A DNA stretch of 64,000 nt from Fibrella aestuarina BUZ 2 (GTDB taxonomy: Bacteria; Bacteroidota; Bacteroidia; Cytophagales; Spirosomataceae). The stretch is from the NCBI RefSeq assembly GCF_000331105.1, contig NC_020054.1:4201450-4265449 (forward strand), written 5' to 3'. The position numbers and the translations under genes are program-made. Shown here in pieces: positions 51,754-61,279 of the stretch (position 1 is its first letter; each line of letters begins with the position of its first letter). The notes under the pieces are model-generated. The model saw only the letters and a list, made by a program, of their open reading frames with translations. It made no database searches and was not told the DNA's origin.

Positions 51754-52887
51754 TTATCGACCCGCCGCGGTAGGCGGCTGATGCAGCAGCTGGGTTTCGG
51801 TCAGGTAGAGATAGGGCGGATGAAAATGATGGGTGAAAATTTTCTCTTTGCTGTCGGGGAAACGCTGATAGTAGGCCGAATCGGCGCGCAACACGATGAA
51901 CGTACCCGTGCGGACGTAGTGGTTGCTGTTGTAATAATTCGGGGCAACGTACCCATTGAGGTTCTTGCTCACGGTTTTCGACGCGATCGACCCCAGGTAC
52001 TTCTGGTAATTGCGCTGCGCTTTCAGAGCGGGCTTGGTCAGGCTGTTGTAGACCGACTTCAGCACGATCCGGTTCAGCAGTTTTTGCTTTTTGATGAGGC
52101 CCGGCGCGCCCTGAAAGGGATTTGTCGTGTTGAAATCGTTGACGGTCTGAATCGACAGCGGGACTTCGGGCACCCAGTCGGCTGAGTTGATCACGTTGTA
52201 AGCCCAGCCGTCCTGCGTCTGCGCCTCGTAGTCATAGGCAAAATACAGATTGCCCGGTTTGGGCCCGGCGCTGCAATACGTCTTGAACCGGATATCGGCG
52301 GGGAGCTTGCCTTGTTTTTGCAGCGCATAGAGGTGTGCCGTGAGCAGGTAGGCGATGGCCCCACCCTGGCTGTGCCCGACGATGAGCATGTTTTTCACGC
52401 CCTTCCGGTAGCTCGAATCGATCCGGGGCAGGATGTCTTTGCTCAGAAAGGCCGTGCTGACGAGCCACCCCACGTGCACCGCGGCCTTCGGATTCTGGGC
52501 GAGTTCGTAGACGAATTTATCGGTATCGCTCAATTGCAGTTTTCCTTTCGCCGGTACCATGGCCGCGTAAAAATTAGCCAGCCAGCTCACGCTGTTGGCG
52601 GTGGTGCCGCGCAGGCTGATCACCGCCGTCTGGGCGTTGTCGGTCCAGAGGTCCCACCGGTTATCGAGGCCCATGATGGGCGAGCGGTACACGAGCTTGT
52701 AGCGTTGCGGCACCGGGAAGCTCGCCACGTAGGCCGAATCGCCGAAGCGGGCCGACACTTTCAGCAGTTCAACGTATTCGGCGACATCAAACCCAGGTTT
52801 GAGCGATTGGGCAGCGGCGCCTCGACCAAACCAAACTGCAAGCAGGACGACTACGTACCTGCTCATCAACCGGAAAGCGTGTTGCAT
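51754..52887 (-). CDS. Secreted class 3 lipase-like alpha/beta hydrolase
   Basis: This 377-residue protein starts at 52887, or at the Met at 52866 (MSRYVVVLLAVWFGRGAAAQ), which gives a cleaner signal peptide. The class 3 lipase nucleophile elbow is LIVGHSQGGAIAYLLTAHL, preceded by LRGTTANSVSWLANFYAAM, where the lid and oxyanion region lie. The catalytic Asp is probably in NSADWVPEVP and the His in NSNHYVRTG. It should cleave lipids outside the cytoplasm. It precedes the small lipoprotein gene on the same strand. Confidence 0.82.
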   Translation of the reverse strand: MQHAFRLMSRYVVVLLAVWFGRGAAAQSLKPGFDVAEYVELLKVSARFGDSAYVASFPVPQRYKLVYRSPIMGLDNRWDLWTDNAQTAVISLRGTTANSVSWLANFYAAMVPAKGKLQLSDTDKFVYELAQNPKAAVHVGWLVSTAFLSKDILPRIDSSYRKGVKNMLIVGHSQGGAIAYLLTAHLYALQKQGKLPADIRFKTYCSAGPKPGNLYFAYDYEAQTQDGWAYNVINSADWVPEVPLSIQTVNDFNTTNPFQGAPGLIKKQKLLNRIVLKSVYNSLTKPALKAQRNYQKYLGSIASKTVSKNLNGYVAPNYYNSNHYVRTGTFIVLRADSAYYQRFPDSKEKIFTHHFHPPYLYLTETQLLHQPPTAAGR

Positions 52888-53030
52888 GGCGTTGGGACAT
52901 CAGGGGTGAAAGGCAGGCAACAGCGCAGGCATTCAGTCGTGGATCAACAACGAATTAGTTAGCCACCAAAGCGGACCATTGCGCGTTTTACACGCAACAA
53001 AATGACTACGCTTTTGTTTTGCCCCAACGC

Positions 53031-53873
53031 CTACGCCGACAGGCCCTGCCGGTAGAACGTGGGCGTATGGTTGTACTGGCGCTTGAACTGTTTATTGAGG
53101 TGACACACGTCGGCAAAGCCAAATTCGTCGGCAATCTGAGCAATCGTCAGGGAGGTGTGCCGAAGTTTCAGGGCCACCAGTTTGAGCTTATGCCGGATAA
53201 TGAACTGCTGCATGGAATCGCCGACCTGTTGCCGGAACAACGCCCGCAGATGACCAGGCGAATAGTTGAATTCGTCGGCAATGGTATCGATGCGTAACCG
53301 CTGCGGTTCGCTGATATGCTGACTGATGTAGGCAATCACGCGCCGGGTTATGTCCGACGAAAACGTGGGCTGAACGGGCGCCGCCACGCCGCGTTGTGCG
53401 ACCAACCGATCGACCAGACTGAATAGCGTTTTCATCACCCCTTCCACAACGGGATTGCCCGTCAGCGGCCGGCGGCTGCGCTCTTCCGACAGCAAAATGG
53501 CGATCAGCGCCCCCAGGTTGGCCCTCTCCGTCGCGTCGGTGGTAACGGCCTCCCGACTCCGCCACGCAGCCGGGTCGAGACAGGTCCACCCCGGCCGGTC
53601 TGTCGGCAGCAGGGTGTTGACGAACGCGGGCGAAAACGAGAGCCAGTAGCCAGTCGTTGGTTGCGTAACCTGAAACTGGTAAGCCTCCCGGATTCCGATC
53701 AGGAACAGATCGCCCGCGCGGTAGGCAAACGGATTGCCATTGACGGCACCGTAGCCTTCGCCCGTTTGCACCAGAATGAGGCTGTAGCAATCGGCCGGTT
53801 CGGCGGGCCGGCTGTACGGATCCAGGTCGAGGTGTTGAATAGACAGAATGTCTTGTTGAGCAGCATCTTTCAT
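53031..53873 (-). CDS. AraC-family transcriptional regulator
   Basis: This 280-residue protein starts at MKDAAQQDILS (53873). It has an N-terminal cupin-like domain (about 10-120, LILVQTGEGYGAVNGNPFAY) and a C-terminal AraC domain with IDTIADEFNYSPGHLRALFR and LTIAQIADEFGFADVCHLNK. The second helix-turn-helix ends FKRQYNHTPTFYRQ. It is divergent from a sigma-54 activator gene, and two identical palindromes lie between. They might be its sites, although AraC proteins usually bind asymmetric direct repeats. Confidence 0.92.
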   Translation of the reverse strand: MKDAAQQDILSIQHLDLDPYSRPAEPADCYSLILVQTGEGYGAVNGNPFAYRAGDLFLIGIREAYQFQVTQPTTGYWLSFSPAFVNTLLPTDRPGWTCLDPAAWRSREAVTTDATERANLGALIAILLSEERSRRPLTGNPVVEGVMKTLFSLVDRLVAQRGVAAPVQPTFSSDITRRVIAYISQHISEPQRLRIDTIADEFNYSPGHLRALFRQQVGDSMQQFIIRHKLKLVALKLRHTSLTIAQIADEFGFADVCHLNKQFKRQYNHTPTFYRQGLSA

Positions 53874-54007
53874 GGGTTGAGATCGGTTGTAGTTGATTAC
53901 CGACGTACCCCTCTCGAATTCAGTGCCAGCCCGAAACGGCGCCACAAATCATAACACAACCCATTGACAATAAGTACATTACATCGACACACCAGCGACC
54001 AGATAAG

Positions 54008-54040
54008 CTCCAATATATTGGAGACTCCAATATATTGGAG
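54008..54040. promoter_or_regulatory. Two identical 16-bp palindromes, 17-bp spacing
   Basis: CTCCAATATATTGGAG occurs at 54008-54023 and again at 54025-54040. Each copy is a perfect palindrome; the second extends to a 20-bp palindrome (54023-54042). The centre-to-centre distance of 17 bp is about 1.6 helical turns. They lie 65-97 bp before the sigma-54 activator ATG, in the region shared with the divergent AraC gene. They are probably operators. Confidence 0.75.
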
Positions 54041-54104
54041 TCACTCGATGGAGTTGACCGGGAATAGTACCTTTACGGGTCGTCAACGTTAACGGAACGT
54101 ACCC

Positions 54105-56600
54105 ATGTCTGTTCTTGAACCGCCCGCCCTGCCCTCGTTGCTGATCGTGGAGGATGAGTTTTTGATTGCCAACGATTTACGGCGCATACTGACAAAAGCC
54201 GGTTACCGGATCGAAGGCATTGCCGGGTCGGTCGAGGAAGCCAAAACAAAACTGGTCAGCCAGCGAACTGACATCGTCCTGCTCGATATTTTTCTGGCTG
54301 GCCCCGAGACAGGCATCGACCTGGCCCACTGGCTCAACAAACAGGCGATTCCCTTTGTGTTTCTGTCGGCCAACCTGACCGACAGCCTGCTGGAAGCGGC
54401 CAAGGTGACGCAGCCGTTTGGTTACCTGACCAAACCCTTCCGGGAAAAAGATGTGCTCTCGACGCTCGAAATTGCCCGGTATCGCCACGCCCACAGCGAA
54501 GAAGCCAAACTGCGTGAGCAGCAACAGATTCAGATTGCCGTCAACAACGCCAGTATTCACATTCAGGACCGCGAACAGTTTTGCCTCGCCATCGCCGATC
54601 AGATCAATCAGTTCGTGCCGTTCGCCTTCATCACCCTCCGTATTGGCCTGCTCGACGACTCCACGTTCTACTGGCTGATGCTGCGCAAAACAGGCGATCA
54701 TGCGTTCAGCCGGGTCAATCCGGGCACTTTGCTGGGCGCTGACGAGCCGTTGCTGGAAAAACTCGATCCGGAAGCCCCCGACCAGCCGGGCTTGTTCAGC
54801 GGCGGCGCCTTCGATCAGCTTTGCCAGACCAACGTGCTGGCGCGGGCCTGTCGGGATACGTTCGGCGTGCGGTCGCTGGCCCAGTTTTCCATCCCCCTGA
54901 CGCGCAACGCCATCACGACCCTGACGCTGGCACGTACCCAGCGCGATGGGTTTACGGCGAAAGACTACCAGACGGTCAGCCTGATTTGCCCCCAGATTGC
55001 CCTGACGCTGGATAACCTGCTGGCCTATGAAGAACTCGACCGGCGGCGGCAGATCAAGTCCATCGAACTGGCCATTGCCAACGCCTTTCGGAGCGGGGGG
55101 AGCCTGGATGCGATGCTGGCGCTGGTGGCCGACGCCATCAACGAGTTGCTGCCCGCGGATTTCCTGGGACTCTATCGCGCCGAACGGCAGCCACCTGCCG
55201 GGAGCGGAAAACTGCATGCGGTGCAAAAAAATGGCGGGCGGTTTGCGCCCCTCGACCTGCAATCGGTGCGGCTGGGCACCCCCATCAGTCCGTCGGCCCG
55301 TGATGCTGCACTGACGGCGCTACGTACCTGTCTGACCAAGCCCACGCTGAACGTCGGCTTTCAGTTTACCGATCAGGCCGCCGATAACCTGCTGGTCGAG
55401 TTGTACCGAAAGGAACTGGGCCTGCAATCGGTGCTATACGTACCTGTTTTCATCAGCGAACAACCCGCCGCCTCGCTCATACTGGCCAGTAAATCGCCCT
55501 ACGCCTTTACCTATAAAGACCTCCACACCTTGCAGGACATCAGCGTTCAGATGGCGCTGGCGCTGGATAACGTGCTGGCGTTTGAGCGTATCAACAGGCT
55601 GAGCGAGCGGCTGGAGCAGGAAAAGACGTACCTGACCGAAGAAATCAGAACCAGCAACAACTTTGGGGAACTGATTGGCAACAGCCCCGCCATGACGCAC
55701 CTGTTCACGACCATCGATCAGGTCGCCCCCACCGAAGCGACCGTGCTGATTCTGGGTGAAACCGGGACGGGCAAAGAACTCGTAGCCCGCGCCGTACACA
55801 ACCTCTCAACCCGACGAGCACGTACCATCGTCAAAATAAATTGTGCCGCTTTACCCGCACAACTTATCGAATCCGAGCTGTTTGGCCACGAACGGGGCAG
55901 CTTCACGGGCGCCACCGAAAAGCGCATCGGCAAGTTTGAGCTGGCCAGCGGCGGTACGTTGTTTCTGGACGAAATTGGCGAGCTACCGCTTGAGCTACAG
56001 GCCAAGCTGCTGCGGGCGATTCAGGAACGGGAAATCGAGCGCATCGGCGGAAAAGGCCCCATCCGCATCGACGTGCGGATTATTGCCGCCACCAATCGGA
56101 ACCTACAGCAGGAGGTCGCCGAAGGCCGTTTCCGGTCCGATCTGTATTACCGGCTGAATGTATTTCCCATCGTGGTGCCGCCCCTGCGGGAGCGAACCGA
56201 CGATATTCAGCCGCTGGCCCTGCATTTTCTGCAACGCACCGCCAAAAAACTCGGCAAGGTGCTGACGGGTATTGCCAACGATACCATGCAGCAGTTGATG
56301 ACCTACGCCTGGCCGGGAAACATCCGGGAGCTGGAACACGTATTGGAGCGGGCCGCGATCCTGTCCCGATCAACCACGCTGACCCTGGCCGAACCGCTGC
56401 GGTCGCTCCCCACCGTCGATGAGCCGCGCGGTAGTGACTCAGGCCCGGTGCAACCCATCGACGACACCATGCGCGCGGCGATTCTGGGGGCGCTGGCCAA
56501 ATCGGGTGGCCGGATTCGGGGCGCGGGCGGAGCGGCCGAACTGCTGCACCTGAAACCCACCACGCTGGAAGCCCGGATGAAGAAGCTGGGCATTAGCTAA
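54105..56600 (+). CDS. Sigma-54 activator with REC-GAF-GAF-AAA+ architecture
   Basis: This 831-residue protein starts at [19 protein letters not shown]. The receiver domain (about 12-130) has the phospho-acceptor in [15 protein letters not shown]. Two GAF-like domains follow (about 145-300 and 320-490), then a coiled linker ([15 protein letters not shown]). The AAA+ domain has Walker [14 protein letters not shown], a GSFTGA contact loop ([16 protein letters not shown]) and Walker [13 protein letters not shown]. The Fis-type helix-turn-helix ends the chain ([20 protein letters not shown]). The normal GSFTGA loop contrasts with the GAFTDA regulator at 32448. A kinase gene is convergent with it, 16 bp away. 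Confidence 0.93.
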   Translation: MSVLEPPALPSLLIVEDEFLIANDLRRILTKAGYRIEGIAGSVEEAKTKLVSQRTDIVLLDIFLAGPETGIDLAHWLNKQAIPFVFLSANLTDSLLEAAKVTQPFGYLTKPFREKDVLSTLEIARYRHAHSEEAKLREQQQIQIAVNNASIHIQDREQFCLAIADQINQFVPFAFITLRIGLLDDSTFYWLMLRKTGDHAFSRVNPGTLLGADEPLLEKLDPEAPDQPGLFSGGAFDQLCQTNVLARACRDTFGVRSLAQFSIPLTRNAITTLTLARTQRDGFTAKDYQTVSLICPQIALTLDNLLAYEELDRRRQIKSIELAIANAFRSGGSLDAMLALVADAINELLPADFLGLYRAERQPPAGSGKLHAVQKNGGRFAPLDLQSVRLGTPISPSARDAALTALRTCLTKPTLNVGFQFTDQAADNLLVELYRKELGLQSVLYVPVFISEQPAASLILASKSPYAFTYKDLHTLQDISVQMALALDNVLAFERINRLSERLEQEKTYLTEEIRTSNNFGELIGNSPAMTHLFTTIDQVAPTEATVLILGETGTGKELVARAVHNLSTRRARTIVKINCAALPAQLIESELFGHERGSFTGATEKRIGKFELASGGTLFLDEIGELPLELQAKLLRAIQEREIERIGGKGPIRIDVRIIAATNRNLQQEVAEGRFRSDLYYRLNVFPIVVPPLRERTDDIQPLALHFLQRTAKKLGKVLTGIANDTMQQLMTYAWPGNIRELEHVLERAAILSRSTTLTLAEPLRSLPTVDEPRGSDSGPVQPIDDTMRAAILGALAKSGGRIRGAGGAAELLHLKPTTLEARMKKLGIS

Positions 56601-56616
56601 CGGCCGCCAGCAAGCC

Positions 56617-58959
56617 CTACGGCAACGCCGGTTCGGGCTTCCTGGCGGTATTGAACTCCAGCCGTATCCGCACCCCCGATTCCTGATCAATGTGTAGTTG
56701 CCCCCCAATCTGCCGGCTCAGCCCCTGAATCATCGTTAGGCCCAGCGTGTTCGTTTGGGTGGGGTCGAAGCCGGGGGGCAGCCCCACGCCATTATCCTCA
56801 ATCAGTAACCGGCAGGTTTGCCCAGTCACCGGTTGCAGGCTGATTGCGATTATGCCCGGCCTGTCGGCACCATAGGGAGGGCTGGGGAATGCGTATTTCA
56901 GCGAGTTGGTCACGGCTTCGTTGATGATCAGGCCAAGGGGCGTTGCCAGATTCACGTCGATCTGGATCGGCGCCACCGTCAGCTCCGTCCGGACGGCTGG
57001 CTCACTGTTAAACGATTCCAGCAGGTAAGTAACGACCTCGCTGATGTACGCAGCCATATCCACCGTCGACAGGCGCGCCGACTGGTACAGCTTCTGATGA
57101 ATCAATGCCATGGCCTGCACCCGGTTCTGACTCTCCCGGATCGCAGCCAGCGCGGTTGCATCGTGGAGGTAGTCAGACTGAGCGTTCAGCAGGCTGGAGA
57201 TGACCTGCAGGTTGTTTTTTACGCGGTGATGAATCTCCTTCAGCATCCACTCTTTTTCCACCAGCAGCTCCTCTTTCTGGGCCACCATCTGTTCGAGCGA
57301 CTTATTCTTCTGGTCGATTTCGCCCTGTTTGGCTTCCAGTAGCTGGTTGCTTCGTTGTTTGAGCCGAAACCGGTTGTAGCTCACCCCCAGCAGGCCAACC
57401 AGCAACAGCCCACCCACCAGCAGGGCATTTCGGGTGGTCTGGGCTCGTTTCAGCGCCAGTTGCTGTAGTTCGCTCTGCTTGGATAACAGGGCGATGTTCT
57501 GCTCTTTCTCCCGGGTATCGTACTGAATCTGCAACTGCGTGAGTTGCTTGCTTTTGGCTTCGTTGAAGAGCGAATCGTTGAAGGTTTTGTACTGCTGCAG
57601 GTGCTGAATGGCCGCCAGGTAATTACCCTGGGCCGAGTCGACCTTGAACAGCATGAAGTGAATGTCTTTCAACGTCGACAGGGCCTTTTTCTGCGGCAGG
57701 ATCGTCAGGGCGTTGGTCAGGTAGAAGCGGGCCTCCCGGTATTTTTTTTGCCGGACGTAGAACGTACCCAGCTCCTGCCTGATTTGCAGCGACCCTTCAA
57801 AATCAAGCTTGTTCTGCTCGTACCAGTACAGCGATTGCCGGTAATACCGCTCGGCCAGGGCGTAGTTGCCCAGCGCCTCATAGCAGTAGGCCAGGTTTTG
57901 AGCCACGCAGCCTTTCTGGATGATCGTGTTCGTCGGAATGTCGGCAACCAGTTGCTGAAAAAAGCGGAGTGCCTCGTCGGGTTTCTGTTGCGCTATCAGG
58001 TCTTTGGCAATCAGGCCCGCAGCGTAGAACATGGCAAAATTGGGCAGGCGCTCCTGACGCCAGGCGGCGAGCGACTTTTTCCGCCACTCAATGCTCTTCG
58101 GGTGGTTGCCAGCCTCGTCGTACATCTGCGCCAGATCACCGTAGAAAGCCGCCGCTGAGGCCGTATCGGCCGTTTTTTTCATGCTCTCCACGCACAGCAG
58201 TGCGTAGCGGAACCCCTCGTTGAGATCGCCCTTCAGCCGCCCGATCATCGACAGCAGGTTGTAGGTGTAATGGAGCTTCGGGTAGCCGATGGCTTTGTAG
58301 CGGTTCAGCACGGTCAGCAGTTCCAATTCGGCCAGCGCCAGATTGCCCTGGTATAAATGGGTAACCCCAATCTCCTTCAGCGCGTTGATTTCCTCGACCG
58401 GGTTGCGCAGGGAGCGGTAGAGCGCGGCCACCCGGTTAAACTGCGTCAGCACGGCGACGGAGTCGGGTGCGTAATTCCGCAGCCAGATACCGAACCGGTA
58501 CCGGGCAATGGCTTCCCCCTCCGTATCGCCCGACCGCTGGCAGTCGGTAATTAGCTTCGCAAAACGGGACCGGCCGGAAACGGTTTGGCCCCCTTCCAGA
58601 TCGGCAACAATGAACAGGCTTTGCGTTTCGTGCTGCCGGGCAAGCAGATGGAGCGAATCGCTCAGTTTTTGGGCCGCCCGGAGGTACATACGGCTACTGT
58701 CCAGATCGACTTTGGACTCGCCGGGCTTGTAGATATGAAATTTGCTCAGCGCCAGCAAAATCGCTAACCGCTTCGCATCGGGCTGGCTCGTTCTGAGGTC
58801 GGCGAGTAAGTTGTTTACCTGCTGCCGGTTTATGTTTTGCCCGCAGGCCAGCCGGGTAAACAGCGCCACCAACAGCAACGTACCCAGCAGCCGGTACCCA
58901 GCGCGACGCGGTCGGCTGTTGGCTCGTCGATAACGAAAGTTGCTTGCCCCTGACCCCAT
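56617..58959 (-). CDS. TPR sensor histidine kinase, HisKA_2/HWE-like
   Basis: This 780-residue protein starts at MGSGASNFRYRRANSRPRRA (58959) and has a signal/anchor helix (LLGTLLLVALFTRLACGQ). Tetratricopeptide repeats fill about 60-420 in the periplasm, then a transmembrane helix (NALLVGGLLLVGLLGVSYNRF) and a coiled coil lead to the kinase. The His motif EIHHRVKNNLQVISSLL is of the HisKA_2 type. ATP-binding motifs are LGLIINEAVTNSLKYAF and IEDNGVGLPPG. Periplasmic TPR sensors of this form are common in Cytophagales. The convergent activator with a receiver domain is the obvious partner. Confidence 0.9.
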   Translation of the reverse strand: MGSGASNFRYRRANSRPRRAGYRLLGTLLLVALFTRLACGQNINRQQVNNLLADLRTSQPDAKRLAILLALSKFHIYKPGESKVDLDSSRMYLRAAQKLSDSLHLLARQHETQSLFIVADLEGGQTVSGRSRFAKLITDCQRSGDTEGEAIARYRFGIWLRNYAPDSVAVLTQFNRVAALYRSLRNPVEEINALKEIGVTHLYQGNLALAELELLTVLNRYKAIGYPKLHYTYNLLSMIGRLKGDLNEGFRYALLCVESMKKTADTASAAAFYGDLAQMYDEAGNHPKSIEWRKKSLAAWRQERLPNFAMFYAAGLIAKDLIAQQKPDEALRFFQQLVADIPTNTIIQKGCVAQNLAYCYEALGNYALAERYYRQSLYWYEQNKLDFEGSLQIRQELGTFYVRQKKYREARFYLTNALTILPQKKALSTLKDIHFMLFKVDSAQGNYLAAIQHLQQYKTFNDSLFNEAKSKQLTQLQIQYDTREKEQNIALLSKQSELQQLALKRAQTTRNALLVGGLLLVGLLGVSYNRFRLKQRSNQLLEAKQGEIDQKNKSLEQMVAQKEELLVEKEWMLKEIHHRVKNNLQVISSLLNAQSDYLHDATALAAIRESQNRVQAMALIHQKLYQSARLSTVDMAAYISEVVTYLLESFNSEPAVRTELTVAPIQIDVNLATPLGLIINEAVTNSLKYAFPSPPYGADRPGIIAISLQPVTGQTCRLLIEDNGVGLPPGFDPTQTNTLGLTMIQGLSRQIGGQLHIDQESGVRIRLEFNTARKPEPALP

Positions 58960-59083
58960 AGGCTCTTTTTTTGTAGGCAGACGAATCCGGAACGCTGCAC
59001 CCTGTCTGCAACGAAGAGCAGTCTCTCCCAAAGATACGCCGATTCAGGCGGCAAGTGCGTGACGCGGTCCGCCCCTGACGCGC

Positions 59084-59653
59084 TCAGGGTTTGTACAGCC
59101 AGCGCGCGACGAGCGGGACGTAGCGGGGCATGACAACGAACGTCATCAGGGCCACGATAAGCGCGCTCGTCAGGAAGGCCCGAACCACCGGAATGGCCAG
59201 CAATGGGACGACGTCGATAACCGGAGCGAGCAACTGCGGAACCAGGAACGAGAGCGGAAAAATGGCCGACAATGTGATCAGAAACTGTTTGTAGGGCGGC
59301 GCAACCGGCTGGCTCCGGGGCGGTGTAAACCAGAACTCCAGCCCCGTCCGGATGTCGATTTGCTCGTCTTCATTCAGGAACGGCCGCACCTTGTCGACCA
59401 ACTGCTTGCGCGTGTCCGACTCCAGCCAGTTGCGCAGATTCGTTTCCGAATCAAAATGCAGCACAATCGTGTACTCGCCGCTGTGCCCATGCGGACGGAT
59501 TACGTTCACCCCCCGATGCCCCGTTGCTGCCTGCGCCACCGGCACGATCGCCCGCAACCAGTTTTCGTAGGCCTCAACGTGCTGCTTGTAAGGCCGCTGA
59601 ATGATGATCGTGGTAACGGCGCTATCCGCGCTGATCGAAATGCCCGGCTTCAT
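59084..59653 (-). CDS. ABM-domain protein with C-terminal membrane helices
   Basis: This 189-residue protein starts MKPGISISADSAVTTIII. Residues 12-105 match the antibiotic-biosynthesis-monooxygenase (ABM) fold (YENWLRAIVPVAQAATGHRG, YTIVLHFDSETNLRNWLES). The rest has two to three transmembrane helices (FLITLSAIFPLSFLVPQLL and LTSALIVALMTFVVM). ABM-plus-membrane proteins occur in many bacteria with no settled function. It is the last gene of the stress-type series, 68 bp after Dps. Confidence 0.82.
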   Translation of the reverse strand: MKPGISISADSAVTTIIIQRPYKQHVEAYENWLRAIVPVAQAATGHRGVNVIRPHGHSGEYTIVLHFDSETNLRNWLESDTRKQLVDKVRPFLNEDEQIDIRTGLEFWFTPPRSQPVAPPYKQFLITLSAIFPLSFLVPQLLAPVIDVVPLLAIPVVRAFLTSALIVALMTFVVMPRYVPLVARWLYKP

Positions 59654-59721
59654 GTGAACCTGTTTATACGTACCTGATCGGGTTGTAGACGCGTTTGTCC
59701 GTTAATGGCCGCGCCCCTGGT

Positions 59722-60195
59722 TTAGTTCAGATGCGCCCGCAGCATCCAGGCCATTTTTTCGTGGGTCGCCATCAGCCCCGTCACAAAATCGCTTGTACCG
59801 GCGTCGTGGTGCGCGTCCTGAAACTCGCGGATCGTGCCCCGGATAAACGCGATGATGGCTTCGTGGTCGTTAAGTAGGCTGGCTATCAGGCTGCGGCTGT
59901 CGGTTCCACCGGCCTCCTGCTCGGTAAGGTGCGTCAGTTGCAGTACCTTTTGCAGCGTGGCGGGGGCGTAATGATCCAGTTGCCGGATGCGCTCGGCCAC
60001 GCTGTCGACCAGGGTAAGCGACTGGTTGTAGAGGTCCTCGAAATAAACGTGGACGGCGTGAAAATCAATACCTTCCAGGTTCCAGTGTGCATGGAGCGTT
60101 TTGGTAAAAAGCACAAATTCGTCGGCCAGCAGTTTGGCCAGTTCGTGGGCTACGATTTCACGGTTTTCTGCCGTGATGCCGATGTTGGGTTTCAT
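59722..60195 (-). CDS. dps: Dps-family ferritin-like protein
   Basis: This 157-residue protein starts MKPNIGITAENREIVA (60195). It has the Dps ferroxidase signature LHAHWNLEGIDFHAVHVYFE with the conserved His, Asp and Glu, and a second helix pair around DHEAIIAFIRGTIREFQDAH. Dps forms a 12-mer that stores iron, consumes peroxide and can protect DNA. The start lies 22 bp after the GAPDH stop, so both are probably on one transcript. Basic N- or C-terminal tails that bind DNA are absent, so the role may be iron and peroxide rather than chromatin. Confidence 0.93.
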   Translation of the reverse strand: MKPNIGITAENREIVAHELAKLLADEFVLFTKTLHAHWNLEGIDFHAVHVYFEDLYNQSLTLVDSVAERIRQLDHYAPATLQKVLQLTHLTEQEAGGTDSRSLIASLLNDHEAIIAFIRGTIREFQDAHHDAGTSDFVTGLMATHEKMAWMLRAHLN

Positions 60196-60217
60196 ACGAA
60201 TAGAGCGGACTGGTGAT

Positions 60218-61222
60218 TTAATGAATCCGGTCGGCGAAATAAGCCGCGACCTCGGCCAGGCGGTTAGAGAACCCCCATTCGTTGTCGTACCAGGCCGCAA
60301 TCGACAGGAGTTTTCCTTCGCTGGCCGTCAGCGGCAGGTCGACGATCGACGAGTGCGGATCCCCCACAATCCGCGACGACGCCCACTCGTCGTCCAGCAC
60401 ATCGAGCACGCCTTTGAGCGGCCCCTCGGCCGCGGCCCGGCGGAAGGCATCGTTGACCTCCTGCACCGTACAGTCCCGTTCGGTGAGCAGGTTCAGTTCG
60501 GCAATGCTGCCGGTGCGCGTGGGTACGCGGTACGCTTTGCCGGTGATCCGAAGGTCTTTCCAGATGAATTGTAACGCCCGGGCGGCTCCCGACGAGGAGG
60601 GAATGATGTTTTCGGCGGCGGCCCACGAATCGCGCCGGTCTTTCATAGGCTGATCCGTCAGCGACTGCGAATTCGTGTACGAATGCACCGTCGAGAACAG
60701 CCCATACTGAATGCCGAAGTTGTCGAGCATGACCTTCACCACGGCCGCCAGTGCGTTGGTGGTGCAACTACCCATGCTGATGATCCGATGCTTGGCGGGG
60801 TCGAAACTGTCGAGGTTGATGCCTTTCAGCAACACGGCGTCGCAGTCGGCCAGGGTTTTGCTGGGCGCGCTGATCAGCACGTGCCGGGCGCCCCGGTCCA
60901 GGTGTACCTGCGCGCCCGCCCGCGTCGTGGCGCGACCGGTGCAGTCGACCACCAGATCGACGCCCAGCGCCCCCCAGTCAGGTACGTCCTTCGCCGAGTT
61001 GTAATACGCGATGTCGTGTTCACCGACGCGGAGCTTTCCCGGCTCGCCCGACACGCGTTCGGGCCATCGCCCGTAATTGGTATCGACGGCAAACAACGCT
61101 GCCAGCGTGGGTTCGTCCCGAATATCAGCGATGGCGACGGGAACAAACAGCTTTTGCTGCAAGCCAATGCGTAGAAACTGCCGCCCGATGCGGCCAAAGC
61201 CGTACAAACCGATGGTTGCCAT
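60218..61222 (-). CDS. Type I glyceraldehyde-3-phosphate dehydrogenase, divergent paralogue
   Basis: This 334-residue protein has the NAD-binding motif IGLYGFGRIGRQFLRIG. The catalytic Cys lies in ISMGSCTTNALAAVVKV and the His-containing HSYTNSQSLTDQP follows. The phosphate-site strand IIPSSSGAARA has Ser where most have Thr, and RVPTRTGSIAELNL differs from the usual RVPTPNVS, hinting at a paralogue rather than the main glycolytic enzyme. It converts glyceraldehyde-3-phosphate to 1,3-bisphosphoglycerate. Genes around it encode Dps and a ring-cleaving dioxygenase, suggesting a stress role for this copy. Confidence 0.93.
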   Translation of the reverse strand: MATIGLYGFGRIGRQFLRIGLQQKLFVPVAIADIRDEPTLAALFAVDTNYGRWPERVSGEPGKLRVGEHDIAYYNSAKDVPDWGALGVDLVVDCTGRATTRAGAQVHLDRGARHVLISAPSKTLADCDAVLLKGINLDSFDPAKHRIISMGSCTTNALAAVVKVMLDNFGIQYGLFSTVHSYTNSQSLTDQPMKDRRDSWAAAENIIPSSSGAARALQFIWKDLRITGKAYRVPTRTGSIAELNLLTERDCTVQEVNDAFRRAAAEGPLKGVLDVLDDEWASSRIVGDPHSSIVDLPLTASEGKLLSIAAWYDNEWGFSNRLAEVAAYFADRIH

Positions 61223-61279
61223 TGGGTAAGTGCGTGTTTAAAATGAGTATATCAACGGGGTGATGCGGTACGGGTGGGC

